This document shows positions 7,610 to 16,245 of a DNA stretch of 64,000 nucleotides, one piece after another. The DNA comes from CAYMPH01 sp964529415 (GTDB lineage: Bacteria > Spirochaetota > UBA4802 > UBA5550), in assembly GCA_964529415.1 (NCBI GenBank), contig CAZGWD010000015.1, forward strand, positions 27,729 through 91,728. The letters are read 5' to 3'. The notes beneath the pieces are model-generated. The model made no database searches. It was not told where the DNA came from and saw nothing but the letters and a program-made list of their open reading frames with translations. The translations under genes were made by a program, and so were the position numbers. The stretch's first letter is position 1; the number at the start of each line of letters is the position of its first letter.

Positions 7610-8923
7610 ATGAAACAATTTTCTCTGCCTGAAAAATTCATATTCGGAACAGCCACTGCTTCACTGCAGATCGAGGGAGGAGATAAAAACAATACTTGGT
7701 ACCGCTGGTCAGAAACTCCCGGAAAAATTAAAGACGGTACAAGCACACTGATTGCAGATGACCACTGGAACAGGGTGGATGAAGATATCAGGCTGATGAA
7801 GAAGATGCACGTGAATGGCTACCGGATGAGTCTTGAGTGGAGCCGCATTGAGCCGCGCAAAGGGGAATTCAACCTGAGCGCAATAAATCACTATAAAGAT
7901 GAAATTATCAAACTGAAGAAAGCCGGAATTGAACCTCTCGTTACCCTGCATCACTTTTCCAACCCGCTCTGGTTTGAAGACAGCGGCGGATGGACGCACC
8001 GTAATTCAATCGAGCATTTTCAAAGCTATGTTGAATTTACATCTGCACAGCTTGGTTCTCTTGTAAAAGACTGGGTTACTATAAATGAACCGAATGTTTA
8101 TCTTCACTTCGGCTACCTTAACGGAATATGGCCTCCAGGTGAAAACAACCTGTTCCGTTTTATATCCGGCGCAAAGAACATGATTGCCTCGCATATTGCA
8201 GCATATAAAATAATCCACAAAGTCCGCTTCCAGCTTGGATTAAAAGATACAAAAGTTGCATCAGCGCATCATCTTAGAATTTTTGATCCAAAACACGGAA
8301 CGCGTGCTGAAAAATTTATCAGTAAAATTTATGACCGACTGTTTCAGGATATTTTTGTAACAGGCATGTCTGAAGGAAAACTGCTTTTCCCTCTTGGACG
8401 CGGATATCCCTGGGGCAAAGGCTGCTATCAGGATTATTTCGGCATCAACTATTACTCTCGCGACATACTTTCATTTAATATTAAAAATCCTGCAGGAATG
8501 TTCGGAAGTATAGAAGTTAAAAGCGGCGCTCCGGTCAATGACCTGGGATGGGAAATTTATCCTGAAGGCCTTTACAGAATCTGTGAAAAATATTTTGCAC
8601 GATTCAGAAAACCAATTTATATCACTGAAAACGGCACATGCGATAAAAATGATCTTTTCCGCACGCAATATATTTATGATCACATGATACAGATAAAAAA
8701 ACTTATTGATAACAAAATCAATGTTGAACGCTACTACCACTGGACTTTAATGGATAATTTTGAGTGGGCTGAAGGACTTACCGCCAGATTCGGTCTTATT
8801 GAAGTCGATTTCGCGAACCAGAAAAGAAAAATCAGGAAGAGCGGGAATTTTTATACTGAGCTGTGTAAAAATCATGGCGTAACAGCAGACATGATTAAAA
8901 AATATTTTGTGAAAAATAAATAA
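7610..8923 (+). CDS. Glycoside hydrolase family 1 (beta-glucosidase/beta-galactosidase)
   Basis: A cytoplasmic retaining beta-glycosidase of 437 residues with no signal peptide. The acid/base Glu160 lies in TINEPNVY and the nucleophile Glu340 in YITENGTCD. The N-terminal FIFGTATASLQIEGG signature, the LHHFSNPLWFED motif and the C-terminal HWTLMDNFEWAEG aglycone/sugar-binding motif are all present. GH1 members cleave glucosides, galactosides or their 6-phosphates. The adjacent galK, with no PTS gene nearby, argues for an unphosphorylated beta-galactoside, which is an inference. It is translated from an ATG 13 bases after galK. Confidence 0.92.
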   Translation: MKQFSLPEKFIFGTATASLQIEGGDKNNTWYRWSETPGKIKDGTSTLIADDHWNRVDEDIRLMKKMHVNGYRMSLEWSRIEPRKGEFNLSAINHYKDEIIKLKKAGIEPLVTLHHFSNPLWFEDSGGWTHRNSIEHFQSYVEFTSAQLGSLVKDWVTINEPNVYLHFGYLNGIWPPGENNLFRFISGAKNMIASHIAAYKIIHKVRFQLGLKDTKVASAHHLRIFDPKHGTRAEKFISKIYDRLFQDIFVTGMSEGKLLFPLGRGYPWGKGCYQDYFGINYYSRDILSFNIKNPAGMFGSIEVKSGAPVNDLGWEIYPEGLYRICEKYFARFRKPIYITENGTCDKNDLFRTQYIYDHMIQIKKLIDNKINVERYYHWTLMDNFEWAEGLTARFGLIEVDFANQKRKIRKSGNFYTELCKNHGVTADMIKKYFVKNK

Positions 8924-8967
8924 TAAGCCATTTTAAATTACGCGATCGGGATAAGGAAATAAATTTA

Positions 8968-9507
8968 ATGAAAATGAAAAAAGTTCAAAAAATAAACAAT
9001 ATTCCGGATAAATCAATAATTCAAAGTAATTTTAATGGCGCAATTAATTACTCTGACTCATTCTGCATAAAAATCAGCAATTCGAAAAACTATTCCATCG
9101 ACTATTTAACTGCATTGCTTTTCACGTCAATACCTCGATGGGTGCAGCTTCTTCTGAAGCTCAGGGATATTCTGGTCAAGCCGTTTGGTCTTGCAACAGG
9201 CATGTTTCCGGAACAGGAGACACTCAACTCATCATTGAAGTATAAAATTGGAGACAGAGCGATATTTTTTACTGTAGTTGACCGTTCTTCTTCCGAAATC
9301 GTAATGGCAGAAGACGACAGGCATCTTTATTTCAAAACATCGCTATATATTGAAAAATCCATAAAAGACCATTCAGATACAGCATATCTTACAACCCTGG
9401 TGCAATTCCATAATTTTTTCGGAAGATTATATTTTGCTCCGGTAAAACCTTTTCATAAAATAATAATGAGAAGATTACTGATAAATTTTTCTAAAAAATT
9501 AGACTAA
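8968..9507 (+). CDS. DUF2867-family protein
   Basis: This 179-residue soluble protein has the DUF2867 layout. An N-terminal segment mentions a desired target (SDSFCIKIS), then comes the hallmark IPRWVQLLLKLRDILVKPFGL, then a beta-rich half in which V-D-R-S-S-E-I-V leads to LTTLVQFHNFFGRLYFAPVKPFHK. The molecular role of DUF2867 is unknown, although the domain is often fused to NAD-dependent epimerase-like proteins. It follows GH1 by 44 bases with AAGGAAATAAATTTA before the ATG. It is probably the penultimate gene of the operon. Confidence 0.7.
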   Translation: MKMKKVQKINNIPDKSIIQSNFNGAINYSDSFCIKISNSKNYSIDYLTALLFTSIPRWVQLLLKLRDILVKPFGLATGMFPEQETLNSSLKYKIGDRAIFFTVVDRSSSEIVMAEDDRHLYFKTSLYIEKSIKDHSDTAYLTTLVQFHNFFGRLYFAPVKPFHKIIMRRLLINFSKKLD

Positions 9508-9531
9508 CTATACCATCTCAAGCGAGGAAAA

Positions 9532-9924
9532 ATGAAATTTCTAAGACCATTTTTTTTATTAACTGATATTGGATTTATTTTATATTGGGGAATTGCATTG
9601 TTTAATTTACTCCCTGAAAACATGCTGTACAAGGATTATAATAATCCAATTATGATTTCATGGAACTGGTCTTTCTTCCCGCTGGATATGTTTGTTTCTG
9701 CAACAGGTCTTGCAAGTTTATACTTTTACTCTAAAAAAAATGGCAACGTATGGAAAAAATTATGCCTTATTTCATTAATACTCACATTCTGCTCCGGCCT
9801 GCAGGCAATCTCCTTCTGGACTTTAAGAGGAGATTTTGATATTTTCTGGTGGGCAATGAATCTGTATCTGATAATATATCCTGCTTTTTTTATTGTAAAA
9901 TTATTCAATGATTCCCTTGAATAA
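9532..9924 (+). CDS. YvaD-like small membrane protein (DUF5360)
   Basis: This 130-residue protein has four predicted membrane helices (about 5-25, 48-66, 73-95 and 102-123). The sequence MISWNWSFFPLDMFVSATGLASLYF is typical of the YvaD/DUF5360 group. Function is unknown. GCGAGGAAAA precedes the ATG, and the gene is 24 bases from the DUF2867 gene, which points to co-transcription. It is the last gene of the 3631-9924 run. No clear stem-loop terminator follows before the TetR promoter. Confidence 0.6.
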   Translation: MKFLRPFFLLTDIGFILYWGIALFNLLPENMLYKDYNNPIMISWNWSFFPLDMFVSATGLASLYFYSKKNGNVWKKLCLISLILTFCSGLQAISFWTLRGDFDIFWWAMNLYLIIYPAFFIVKLFNDSLE

Positions 9925-9954
9925 TTATTTTTTTATATTTATTTCAAAAAAATA

Positions 9955-9982
9955 TTGACAAAAATATACCGATCGGTATATT
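9955..9982 (+). promoter_or_regulatory. tetR promoter with overlapping palindromic operator
   Basis: TTGACA (9955-9960) and TATATT (9977-9982) are separated by 16 bases. A perfect 16-base palindrome, TATACCGATCGGTATA (9965-9980), fills the spacer and overlaps the -10, the classic placing for an autorepressing TetR protein. The expected transcription start is at or next to the tetR ATG (9989), so the mRNA may be leaderless. Confidence 0.8.
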
Positions 9983-9988
9983 GAATTC

Positions 9989-10594
9989 ATGAATGACTTA
10001 AAGCAGATAAAGTCCGAAAGAACCAAACAGTATATAATTGAAAAAACCGCTCATATTTTCAATAGAAAGGGTTATGCCGGCACATCCATTTCAGACCTCA
10101 CAGAAGCAACAGGGCTCACCAAGGGAAGCATCTACGGTAATTTTAAAAATAAGGATGAGGTGGCCATTCAGGCTTTCAGGTACAATGTAGATTTTATTAT
10201 CAGATCGATTAGAAACGAACTGGACAAAGCAGATACATATTTTGACAAGCTCATGGTTTATCCGAAATTCTACCGCAATATATACAAATCCATATCATCA
10301 TTCGGCGGATGCCCGATCATAAACACTCTGGTTGAATCAGATGACACTCATGAAGATTTACGTCTGATGGCAGCAAAAATAATCAGCATATGGAATAAAA
10401 CGATAGTGGATATTGTTTCGAAAGGAAAGAATAAAGGCGAGTTCAAAAGTGATGCTGACCCGGATACGATCGCTGATCTTGTCATTTCGCTCGTGGAGGG
10501 CGGTGTTGCCATGACCAAGGCTACAGGAAAGGAAAACTATATTCTTTCAGCTGCAAAACATCTGGAGCAGTTCATATTATCAATAAAAGCATAA
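9989..10594 (+). CDS. TetR/AcrR family transcriptional regulator
   Basis: A 201-residue repressor with an N-terminal helix-turn-helix (about 25-55: GYAGTSISDLTEATGLTKGSIYGNF) and a C-terminal ligand domain of the TetR_C type. The ligand pocket contains FGGCPIINTLVESDD, as in regulators of flavoenzyme genes (YxaF/NemR-like). It is very probably autoregulated through the palindrome at 9965-9980 and controls the flavin oxidoreductase gene 58 bases downstream through a second copy at 10612-10627. There is no ribosome site before the ATG, consistent with a leaderless transcript. The ligand is unknown; a reactive electrophile or an enoyl compound is plausible given the target. Confidence 0.88.
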   Translation: MNDLKQIKSERTKQYIIEKTAHIFNRKGYAGTSISDLTEATGLTKGSIYGNFKNKDEVAIQAFRYNVDFIIRSIRNELDKADTYFDKLMVYPKFYRNIYKSISSFGGCPIINTLVESDDTHEDLRLMAAKIISIWNKTIVDIVSKGKNKGEFKSDADPDTIADLVISLVEGGVAMTKATGKENYILSAAKHLEQFILSIKA

Positions 10595-10611
10595 TTTTTT
10601 TTAATCTAAAA

Positions 10612-10627
10612 TATACCAAAAGGTATT
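10612..10627 (+). promoter_or_regulatory. Second TetR operator, before the flavin oxidoreductase
   Basis: TATACC-AAAA-GGTATT has the same 6-4-6 architecture as the operator at 9965-9980 and matches 11 of its 12 half-site bases. It lies between the tetR stop (10594) and the oxidoreductase start (10653), so that gene probably has its own regulated promoter. No convincing -35/-10 pair could be fixed here. Confidence 0.7.
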
Positions 10628-10652
10628 ATTTGCAAAAACAAAGGAGTACAAC

Positions 10653-12590
10653 GTGAGTGATAATTTAAAAAATCTTTTTACACCGGTAAAAATTTCAACC
10701 ATGGAATTAAAAAACCGTGTTGTGATGCCGGCAATTGCCACCTCTTACGGGAATAAAGACAGCACTGTAAGCGACAGGCTTATCAGTTATCTCGAACGCA
10801 GAGCCAGGGGAGGTGTTGGTCTTATCATAACTGAAGTCTGCGCAATTGACCCGAGAGGCAAGGGATTTGGACGCGAAATAGGTGTATGGGATGATTCATT
10901 TATTCCGGGACTTTCGCGTTTAACGGATGCTATTCATAAATATGATACAAAAATAGCTCTGCAGCTCCACCATGCAGGCCGCGAAACAATGAAAGCAGTA
11001 ACAGGGAAAGACCCTGAAGCTCCATCCGACCTTCCGAGTGTTGTGCTCAACCAGCCTGTTGAACCAATGACTATTGAAAGGGTTAGAGAAATTGTTAAAG
11101 CTTATGCATCAGGCGCATTGCGGGCCAAGCAGGCAGGATTTGATGCTGTAGAGATACATGGTGCACACGGTTATTTACTGACTCAGTTCCTGTCTCCTTT
11201 TTCGAACAGGAGAACTGACGAATACGGCGGATCTGATGAAAACAGAGCCCGAATATTAATTGAAATCATCAAAGCAGTCCGGGAAAAAGTCGGCGCAGGT
11301 TTCCCTGTGTTAGTGAGAATATCCTCAGATGAATGCATTAAAAACGGATACACAATAGATTTTACTAAATGGCTTGCTCCTTTACTGAAAGATGCAGGTG
11401 CTGATGCAATTCATGTTTCCGTTGGAGTATATTCCACGCCAGGATTTCTTACAATTGCGTCGGAAGATACACCTGAGGGATTTAACCTTGAACGGGCAGC
11501 GGAAATTAAAAAAACGGTTACTCTGCCTATAATTGGAGTCGGCAGAATTACTGATCCGCGAATGGCGGATGAAGCTATTGCAAGGGGTGATGCGGACCTG
11601 GTCAGCATGGGACGCCAGTTTCTAACTGACCCTGAATTTTTAATCAAGGCCAGAGAAGGCAGATGGAATGATATAAGGCAATGCCTCGGGTGCAACCAGG
11701 GCTGCATTGAAAGACTAAGCTTTGAATTTAAATCTACAACCTGCAGCATCAATCCCGAGTGCGGAAGGGAAATTGAGGATATATATAAAAAAGCTGATTC
11801 AAAAAAGAAAATCTGGGTTATAGGCGGAGGTCCTGCAGGAATTTCTGCTGCTCTTGCTGCAGCAAAACGAGGTCACGATGTTTCTATATTCGAAAGGGAT
11901 TCAGCTTTTGGCGGACAATTAATATCTGCAAGCAAACCTCCGAACAAGGACGGTTTCTATAAATGGGTAGAATGGGCAAAAGCCCAGCTCGAAAGCATGA
12001 AAGTGGCAATTAAATATAATACTGAAGTTTCTGAATCCATGCTTGAAGCAGGAAAACCGGATATGGCTGTTCTTGCTGCAGGCGCCTCTTCTGTTACTCC
12101 GCCTATTGATGGAATCAATGGCTTAAATGTTTTTGATGCACGCGATGTTTTAACTGGCAAAGTTGAGTTAAAAGGCCCGGTTGTTATAATGGGTGCAGGA
12201 TATGTAGGCATGGAAACAGCAGATTTCTGCATTGCCCGCGGAGTTAACGCAACAATTGTTGAAATGGCGAAATATCCGCCTGTAAACTCATTCAGCGCAC
12301 ACGGCTACTGGCTTCACCGCCGCCTTAAAAAAAGCGGCGGGGTGCTTATGCTTGATACCAGGGTTTCTGCAATTAAAGAAAATTCAGTAATTGTAATAAA
12401 GGATAATATTGAAACAGAAATCAAACCGGCTGCTATGGTTATCAAGGCATTCGGGTCAGCATCTGAACGCGGCCTTGCTGAATCTTTACAGAAGCTTGGA
12501 ATTCCATTTACTGAAGCAGGAGATGTAATCAAACCGCGCAGGCTCCTGGAAGCAGTTCATGAAGGCGAAAATGCAGGAGTTGAAGCGTAA
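10653..12590 (+). CDS. NADH:flavin oxidoreductase / 2,4-dienoyl-CoA reductase-like, Fe-S flavoprotein
   Basis: A 645-residue protein of the FadH/BaiCD/trimethylamine-dehydrogenase family. It has an N-terminal old-yellow-enzyme FMN barrel (about 6-335) with the proton donor region HGYLLTQFLSPFSN (Tyr174). The 4Fe-4S cysteines are C344, C347, C351 and C364. A C-terminal FAD/NAD(P) domain starts at IWVIGGGPAGISAA (387-400). The family reduces activated C=C bonds, for example dienoyl-CoA or enoates. The start is GTG with a good AAGGAG site at 10641-10646. It lies under a TetR operator and is followed by a ferredoxin-like gene. The substrate is unknown; fatty-acid metabolism is favoured by the wider window. 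Confidence 0.88.
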   Translation: MSDNLKNLFTPVKISTMELKNRVVMPAIATSYGNKDSTVSDRLISYLERRARGGVGLIITEVCAIDPRGKGFGREIGVWDDSFIPGLSRLTDAIHKYDTKIALQLHHAGRETMKAVTGKDPEAPSDLPSVVLNQPVEPMTIERVREIVKAYASGALRAKQAGFDAVEIHGAHGYLLTQFLSPFSNRRTDEYGGSDENRARILIEIIKAVREKVGAGFPVLVRISSDECIKNGYTIDFTKWLAPLLKDAGADAIHVSVGVYSTPGFLTIASEDTPEGFNLERAAEIKKTVTLPIIGVGRITDPRMADEAIARGDADLVSMGRQFLTDPEFLIKAREGRWNDIRQCLGCNQGCIERLSFEFKSTTCSINPECGREIEDIYKKADSKKKIWVIGGGPAGISAALAAAKRGHDVSIFERDSAFGGQLISASKPPNKDGFYKWVEWAKAQLESMKVAIKYNTEVSESMLEAGKPDMAVLAAGASSVTPPIDGINGLNVFDARDVLTGKVELKGPVVIMGAGYVGMETADFCIARGVNATIVEMAKYPPVNSFSAHGYWLHRRLKKSGGVLMLDTRVSAIKENSVIVIKDNIETEIKPAAMVIKAFGSASERGLAESLQKLGIPFTEAGDVIKPRRLLEAVHEGENAGVEA

Positions 12591-12614
12591 TAATAAGATC
12601 AGGTAAAAATCAGT

Positions 12615-12666
12615 TTTCACCCCCGCTACCCTCCCCCTGTTTAAGAAGGAGTTAGCGGGGGTGAAA
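12615..12666. repeat. REP-like extragenic palindrome
   Basis: A perfect 14-base stem, tttcacccccgcta (12615-12628) with tagcgggggtgaaa (12653-12666), has a 24-base loop carrying ctccccctgtttaag. The C-rich CCCTCCCCCT-type core resembles the short extragenic palindromes dispersed in many genomes. It is far more GC-rich than its surroundings and sits between two genes expected to be co-transcribed. Only one copy was seen in this window. Confidence 0.65.
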
Positions 12667-12704
12667 TAAAAAAACTTATAAATAATTAATTAAGGAGAAC
12701 GGCA

Positions 12705-13772
12705 ATGTCAGATACTATTTTTCGGGATTTGCAGAAAAGGCTGGATATGTATTCACTCGGATTTCCGGCTACAGAAAGCGGAATTGAAATAAAAATACTT
12801 AAAAAATTATTCAATGCTGAAGATGCCGAGATGTTTCTCAACATGTCGCCTGCAGTGGAAGAGCCTGCATCTGTAGCAGCCAGGCTGGGGAAACCTGTGA
12901 ATGAAATTGCAGCACAGCTTGAGGATATGGCACAGCAGGGATTGCTGTTCAGGTTAAAAAAAGGCGACTCTGTCAAATATGGAGCAATACCTTTCATGCA
13001 CGGCCTTGTTGAATTTCATGTCAAGTCGCTTGACCGCGAACTTGGCGATATGATGGAAGAGTATTTCGAACAGGGTTTCCACAAAACAATAGCAGACGTA
13101 AAAGGAATGTTTCTCCGGACAGTACCTGTTCATGAGTCCATTTCAGTTGAACACCATGTTGCATCATTTGATGATGCCAGGGCTATTCTTGAGAAAAACG
13201 AAACAATTGTTGTAACAGAATGTTTCTGCAGAAAAGAAAAAATCATTGCAGATAAAGGATGCGGCAAAGAGCTGGAAGCATGTTTCATGTTCGGATCAAT
13301 GGCAAAATATTATATAGACAATAATCTCGGCAGGCGCGTAAATCTTAATGAAGCAATTGAAATCCTGAAAAAAGCGCAGGAAGCCGGGCTTGTAACTCAG
13401 CCTGGAACAGCGCAGAATCCTGCAGGCATGTGCAACTGCTGCGGAGACTGCTGTGCTGTGCTTGGAGCAATTAAAAAATTCCCCAAACCTGCTGAAATAG
13501 TTTTTTCAAATCACCTGGCTATAGTTGATGATATAAGCTGTTCCGGCTGCGGAATCTGCATGGACCGGTGCCAGATGGATGCGATCACCATGTCCGGTGA
13601 CAATATAGCGCAAATCAATCCGGACAGGTGCATTGGCTGCGGATTATGTGTTACAACATGCCCGGCTGACGCAATCAGTCTTAAATCAAAAGAATCTGCA
13701 GCCCTGCGCATTCCTCCTGCAACCAGCGGCGAACAGATGATGCTGATCGCGAAAAACAGAGGAATTATTTAA
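12705..13772 (+). CDS. 4Fe-4S dicluster protein with N-terminal winged-helix-like region
   Basis: In this 355-residue cytoplasmic protein the N-terminal part (about 1-95) reads like a winged helix (EEPASVAARLGKPVNEIAAQ). A central Cys-rich segment follows (ECFCRKEKI, GCGKELEACF, MCNCCGDCC). The C-terminus has two ferredoxin 4Fe-4S motifs (CSGCGICMDRC and CIGCGLCVTTC, about 280-325). Proteins of this build occur beside old-yellow-enzyme flavoproteins and anaerobic dehydrogenases and may pass electrons to them; that role is inferred from position after the 10653 gene. AAGGAGAACGGCA precedes the ATG. Confidence 0.8.
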   Translation: MSDTIFRDLQKRLDMYSLGFPATESGIEIKILKKLFNAEDAEMFLNMSPAVEEPASVAARLGKPVNEIAAQLEDMAQQGLLFRLKKGDSVKYGAIPFMHGLVEFHVKSLDRELGDMMEEYFEQGFHKTIADVKGMFLRTVPVHESISVEHHVASFDDARAILEKNETIVVTECFCRKEKIIADKGCGKELEACFMFGSMAKYYIDNNLGRRVNLNEAIEILKKAQEAGLVTQPGTAQNPAGMCNCCGDCCAVLGAIKKFPKPAEIVFSNHLAIVDDISCSGCGICMDRCQMDAITMSGDNIAQINPDRCIGCGLCVTTCPADAISLKSKESAALRIPPATSGEQMMLIAKNRGII

Positions 13773-13785
13773 TCTGCGCATTTTT

Positions 13786-13825
13786 ACAGCAGACTGATTC
13801 GCTATTTACCGGATCAGCCTGCTGT
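13786..13825 (+). terminator. Stem-loop after the Fe-S protein gene
   Basis: acagcagactgat (13786-13798) pairs with atcagcctgctgt (13813-13825), 12 of 13 bases, with a 14-base loop. It lies 14 bases after the stop codon. No strong T-run follows, so it may be a weak terminator or an mRNA 3'-end stabiliser. Confidence 0.5.
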
Positions 13826-13967
13826 TATCCCTCAAGAATGTTCTATTAAAAAAATACTTGATTTTTTATTTATTTTTTTTTAAAAAAAAATGTCCTTTTG
13901 CATTGTTTTTTTGATATAAATAATAAAGATTGAAAATTACAAATAAAAAAAGCCCCGGGAGACTTAA

Positions 13968-15050
13968 TTGATAAAAAATATTCCAAATTCTGTTTTGAAA
14001 ATTTTCATGGTTCTGACAGCTATTATTTTTCTTTCATTTTGCAGCAACCCGGCTGCAGATACATCATTAACCCTGATGGACGAGCTTCGTGCGCTCGATC
14101 TTGACAAGTATATAGACAGCGTTGGTTACGATACCATAGATGAACTGACTATACCTGCATGGAAAATCTACAACTATGATACATCTGTATGCAAATGCGT
14201 TTTAGGAAGTGAATTCCGCATCGGGCTGAAAGAAAAAACAGATACAAATAATATCGTATTTCTTATGGATGGAGGAGGAGCCTGCTGGCCAGGAAAAGAT
14301 TCATGCGCAAAAACTGCAGCCATGCCTTCAGGATGGAATGACTCTGCAGGAAACCCTCTAAACGGCTGGAGTGTTGTTCATGTGCCTTATTGTGACGGCA
14401 GCGTGCATATGGGCGACAATGACTCCAATTATGATGGAGCAGATCACTACCACAGAGGTTTAAAACTCACAACAGCGGGGATTGCAATTATGAAAAATTT
14501 GAATCCCAATCCTCCAAAAATATTCATAACAGGATGCAGCGCAGGCGGATATGGTACATTCATGGCTTATCTTTTAATCAGGCGATTTTTTCCTGATTCA
14601 GCTTTATATATTTTCAACGATTCCGGTCCAGGGCTATGGAACCCGGACAACGGCATGAAAGAAAAAATTATTGATGCATGGAAATTCACTTCATATCTTC
14701 CAAAGAGCTGCACAAGCTGCGATACCCAGATAATGAATCTCTATGAATGGATATTGCAGCGCGACGCCAATGTCAGGATAGGATTATTCTCATCTTACAA
14801 CGACAGTATCATAGGAGGTTCCTTTCTGGATATGATCTCTGCTGATTACAAGGATCTTCTTGTATCAACATCTAACTCTATACAGTCGAAATACCCTGCA
14901 CGCTTTAATCGATTTCTGATAAACGGAACCACCCATTGCGTGGCAAATGCACCCGGAACCTATTCTTATGAGATAAACAGCACTTCTCTTGTAACCTGGC
15001 TCAGTCAGCTGGTCAATGGTGATTCCGCCTGGAACGATCTTCTTGAGTAA
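13968..15050 (+). CDS. Pectinacetylesterase-family lipoprotein (copy 1)
   Basis: A secreted serine esterase of the pectinacetylesterase/Notum family, 360 residues. It starts with a lipoprotein signal (lipobox LSFC, Cys near residue 25). Family motifs follow: MDGGGACW, VPYCDGSVHMGDN, the nucleophile elbow GCSAGGYG, and the His region GTTHCVAN near the C-terminus. The start is TTG at 13968 with GGGAG six bases upstream. Bacterial members are often not pectin-specific, so deacetylation of a polysaccharide or another ester is as far as the sequence goes. It is followed 55 bases later by a paralogue. Confidence 0.85.
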   Translation: MIKNIPNSVLKIFMVLTAIIFLSFCSNPAADTSLTLMDELRALDLDKYIDSVGYDTIDELTIPAWKIYNYDTSVCKCVLGSEFRIGLKEKTDTNNIVFLMDGGGACWPGKDSCAKTAAMPSGWNDSAGNPLNGWSVVHVPYCDGSVHMGDNDSNYDGADHYHRGLKLTTAGIAIMKNLNPNPPKIFITGCSAGGYGTFMAYLLIRRFFPDSALYIFNDSGPGLWNPDNGMKEKIIDAWKFTSYLPKSCTSCDTQIMNLYEWILQRDANVRIGLFSSYNDSIIGGSFLDMISADYKDLLVSTSNSIQSKYPARFNRFLINGTTHCVANAPGTYSYEINSTSLVTWLSQLVNGDSAWNDLLE

Positions 15051-15105
15051 TAGTTGAGTTTACCACAATCCAGCCTGAACATGCAAAACACATCTGGAGA
15101 CCTGC

Positions 15106-16218
15106 TTGAAAAATAAAAATTACTCAAACATATATGCTGCACTTCTCATACTATCAGTAATATTTTTTCTATCATCATGCGGCAAGCCGGCTTCAAGTCA
15201 AACTTTGCCTTTACAGCCATTGACTTTAATTGAAGAGCTTAAAACGCTTAACATCGACAGGTACATTGACAAAGTTCCATACTCCGGCTTTTCTGCAATG
15301 CCTTCAGACCCAACATGGATTATTTATAAATACAATAAATCAGTCTGCAAATGTATTTTTGAGGAAGATTTCCATATAGCCTATAAAAAGAAAAAAGATA
15401 CTGAAAATATTGTTTTTTCACTTTCCGGCGGAGGAGCATGCTGGGAGGGAAATGCAGCATGCATGAAATACGCTAAACTGCCAAAAGGCTGGAAAGACAC
15501 TGCCGGTTTTCCTTTTAACGGGTGGAGCGTAATTCACGTGCCATATTGTGACGGCAGCGTTCACATGGGGGACAATGTGATCAGTTACGACGGCAAGGTT
15601 CACAACCACATGGGTTTGAAGCTCACAACAGCCGGAGTTACATTAATGAAAAAAATAAATCCCAATCCTAAAAAAATCATAATAACAGGATCCAGCGCTG
15701 GCGGCTACGGAACATTCATAGCATATCTTTTGATCCGACGTTTATTCCCTGATTCAGCCTTATATATCTTTAACGATTCAGGCCCTGGTCTATGGAACCA
15801 GGATAACGGGATGATGGAAAAAATCAATAAAGCATGGAATTTTATTTCATTTTTCCCGAAAAGCTGCACGAACTGTGATTCGCATTTAATATATCTGTAC
15901 GACTGGATTCTTGAAAGAGATCCTAATGTTAGGATTGGCCTTTTTTCATCATATAATGACAGTACAGTTGGAAATTTTTATCTGAAAATAAACACGCCCG
16001 AAACACCGGAAGCATATAAGAATCTTCTGATCTCAATTTCAGATGAGATACAGAAGAAACATCCCGGGAGCTTCAAACGTTTTTTTATTGATTCGGATAT
16101 TCATTGCGCAGTCAATGCCCCAGGAAAATATTCCTACAAAATACAGGGCATTACTCTTTATGAATGGATCAGAAATATGATAAATGATGATTCCGGATGG
16201 AAGGATCTCCTTGAGTAA
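15106..16218 (+). CDS. Pectinacetylesterase-family lipoprotein (copy 2)
   Basis: A 370-residue paralogue of the preceding gene, with the same order of motifs: lipobox LSSC, LSGGGACW, VPYCDGSVHMGDN, elbow GSSAGGYG and the His motif DIHCAVNAPG. The central regions are closely similar while N-termini and linkers have diverged, suggesting an old tandem duplication. It starts at TTG (15106) with a ggag site, like copy 1. The elbow Cys of copy 1 is Ser here. It ends 27 bases from the convergent acetyl-CoA hydrolase gene. Confidence 0.85.
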   Translation: MKNKNYSNIYAALLILSVIFFLSSCGKPASSQTLPLQPLTLIEELKTLNIDRYIDKVPYSGFSAMPSDPTWIIYKYNKSVCKCIFEEDFHIAYKKKKDTENIVFSLSGGGACWEGNAACMKYAKLPKGWKDTAGFPFNGWSVIHVPYCDGSVHMGDNVISYDGKVHNHMGLKLTTAGVTLMKKINPNPKKIIITGSSAGGYGTFIAYLLIRRLFPDSALYIFNDSGPGLWNQDNGMMEKINKAWNFISFFPKSCTNCDSHLIYLYDWILERDPNVRIGLFSSYNDSTVGNFYLKINTPETPEAYKNLLISISDEIQKKHPGSFKRFFIDSDIHCAVNAPGKYSYKIQGITLYEWIRNMINDDSGWKDLLE

Positions 16219-16245
16219 ATCCGGAATCATACACCTCCATGTTCC

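Noticed and set aside
9965..9980. Possible shared regulation of the TetR operator type with the lipase palindromes
   Set aside because: Half-sites differ (TATACC-N4 against ACCGTC-N2), so the 9989 regulator is not an obvious candidate for the lipase sites.
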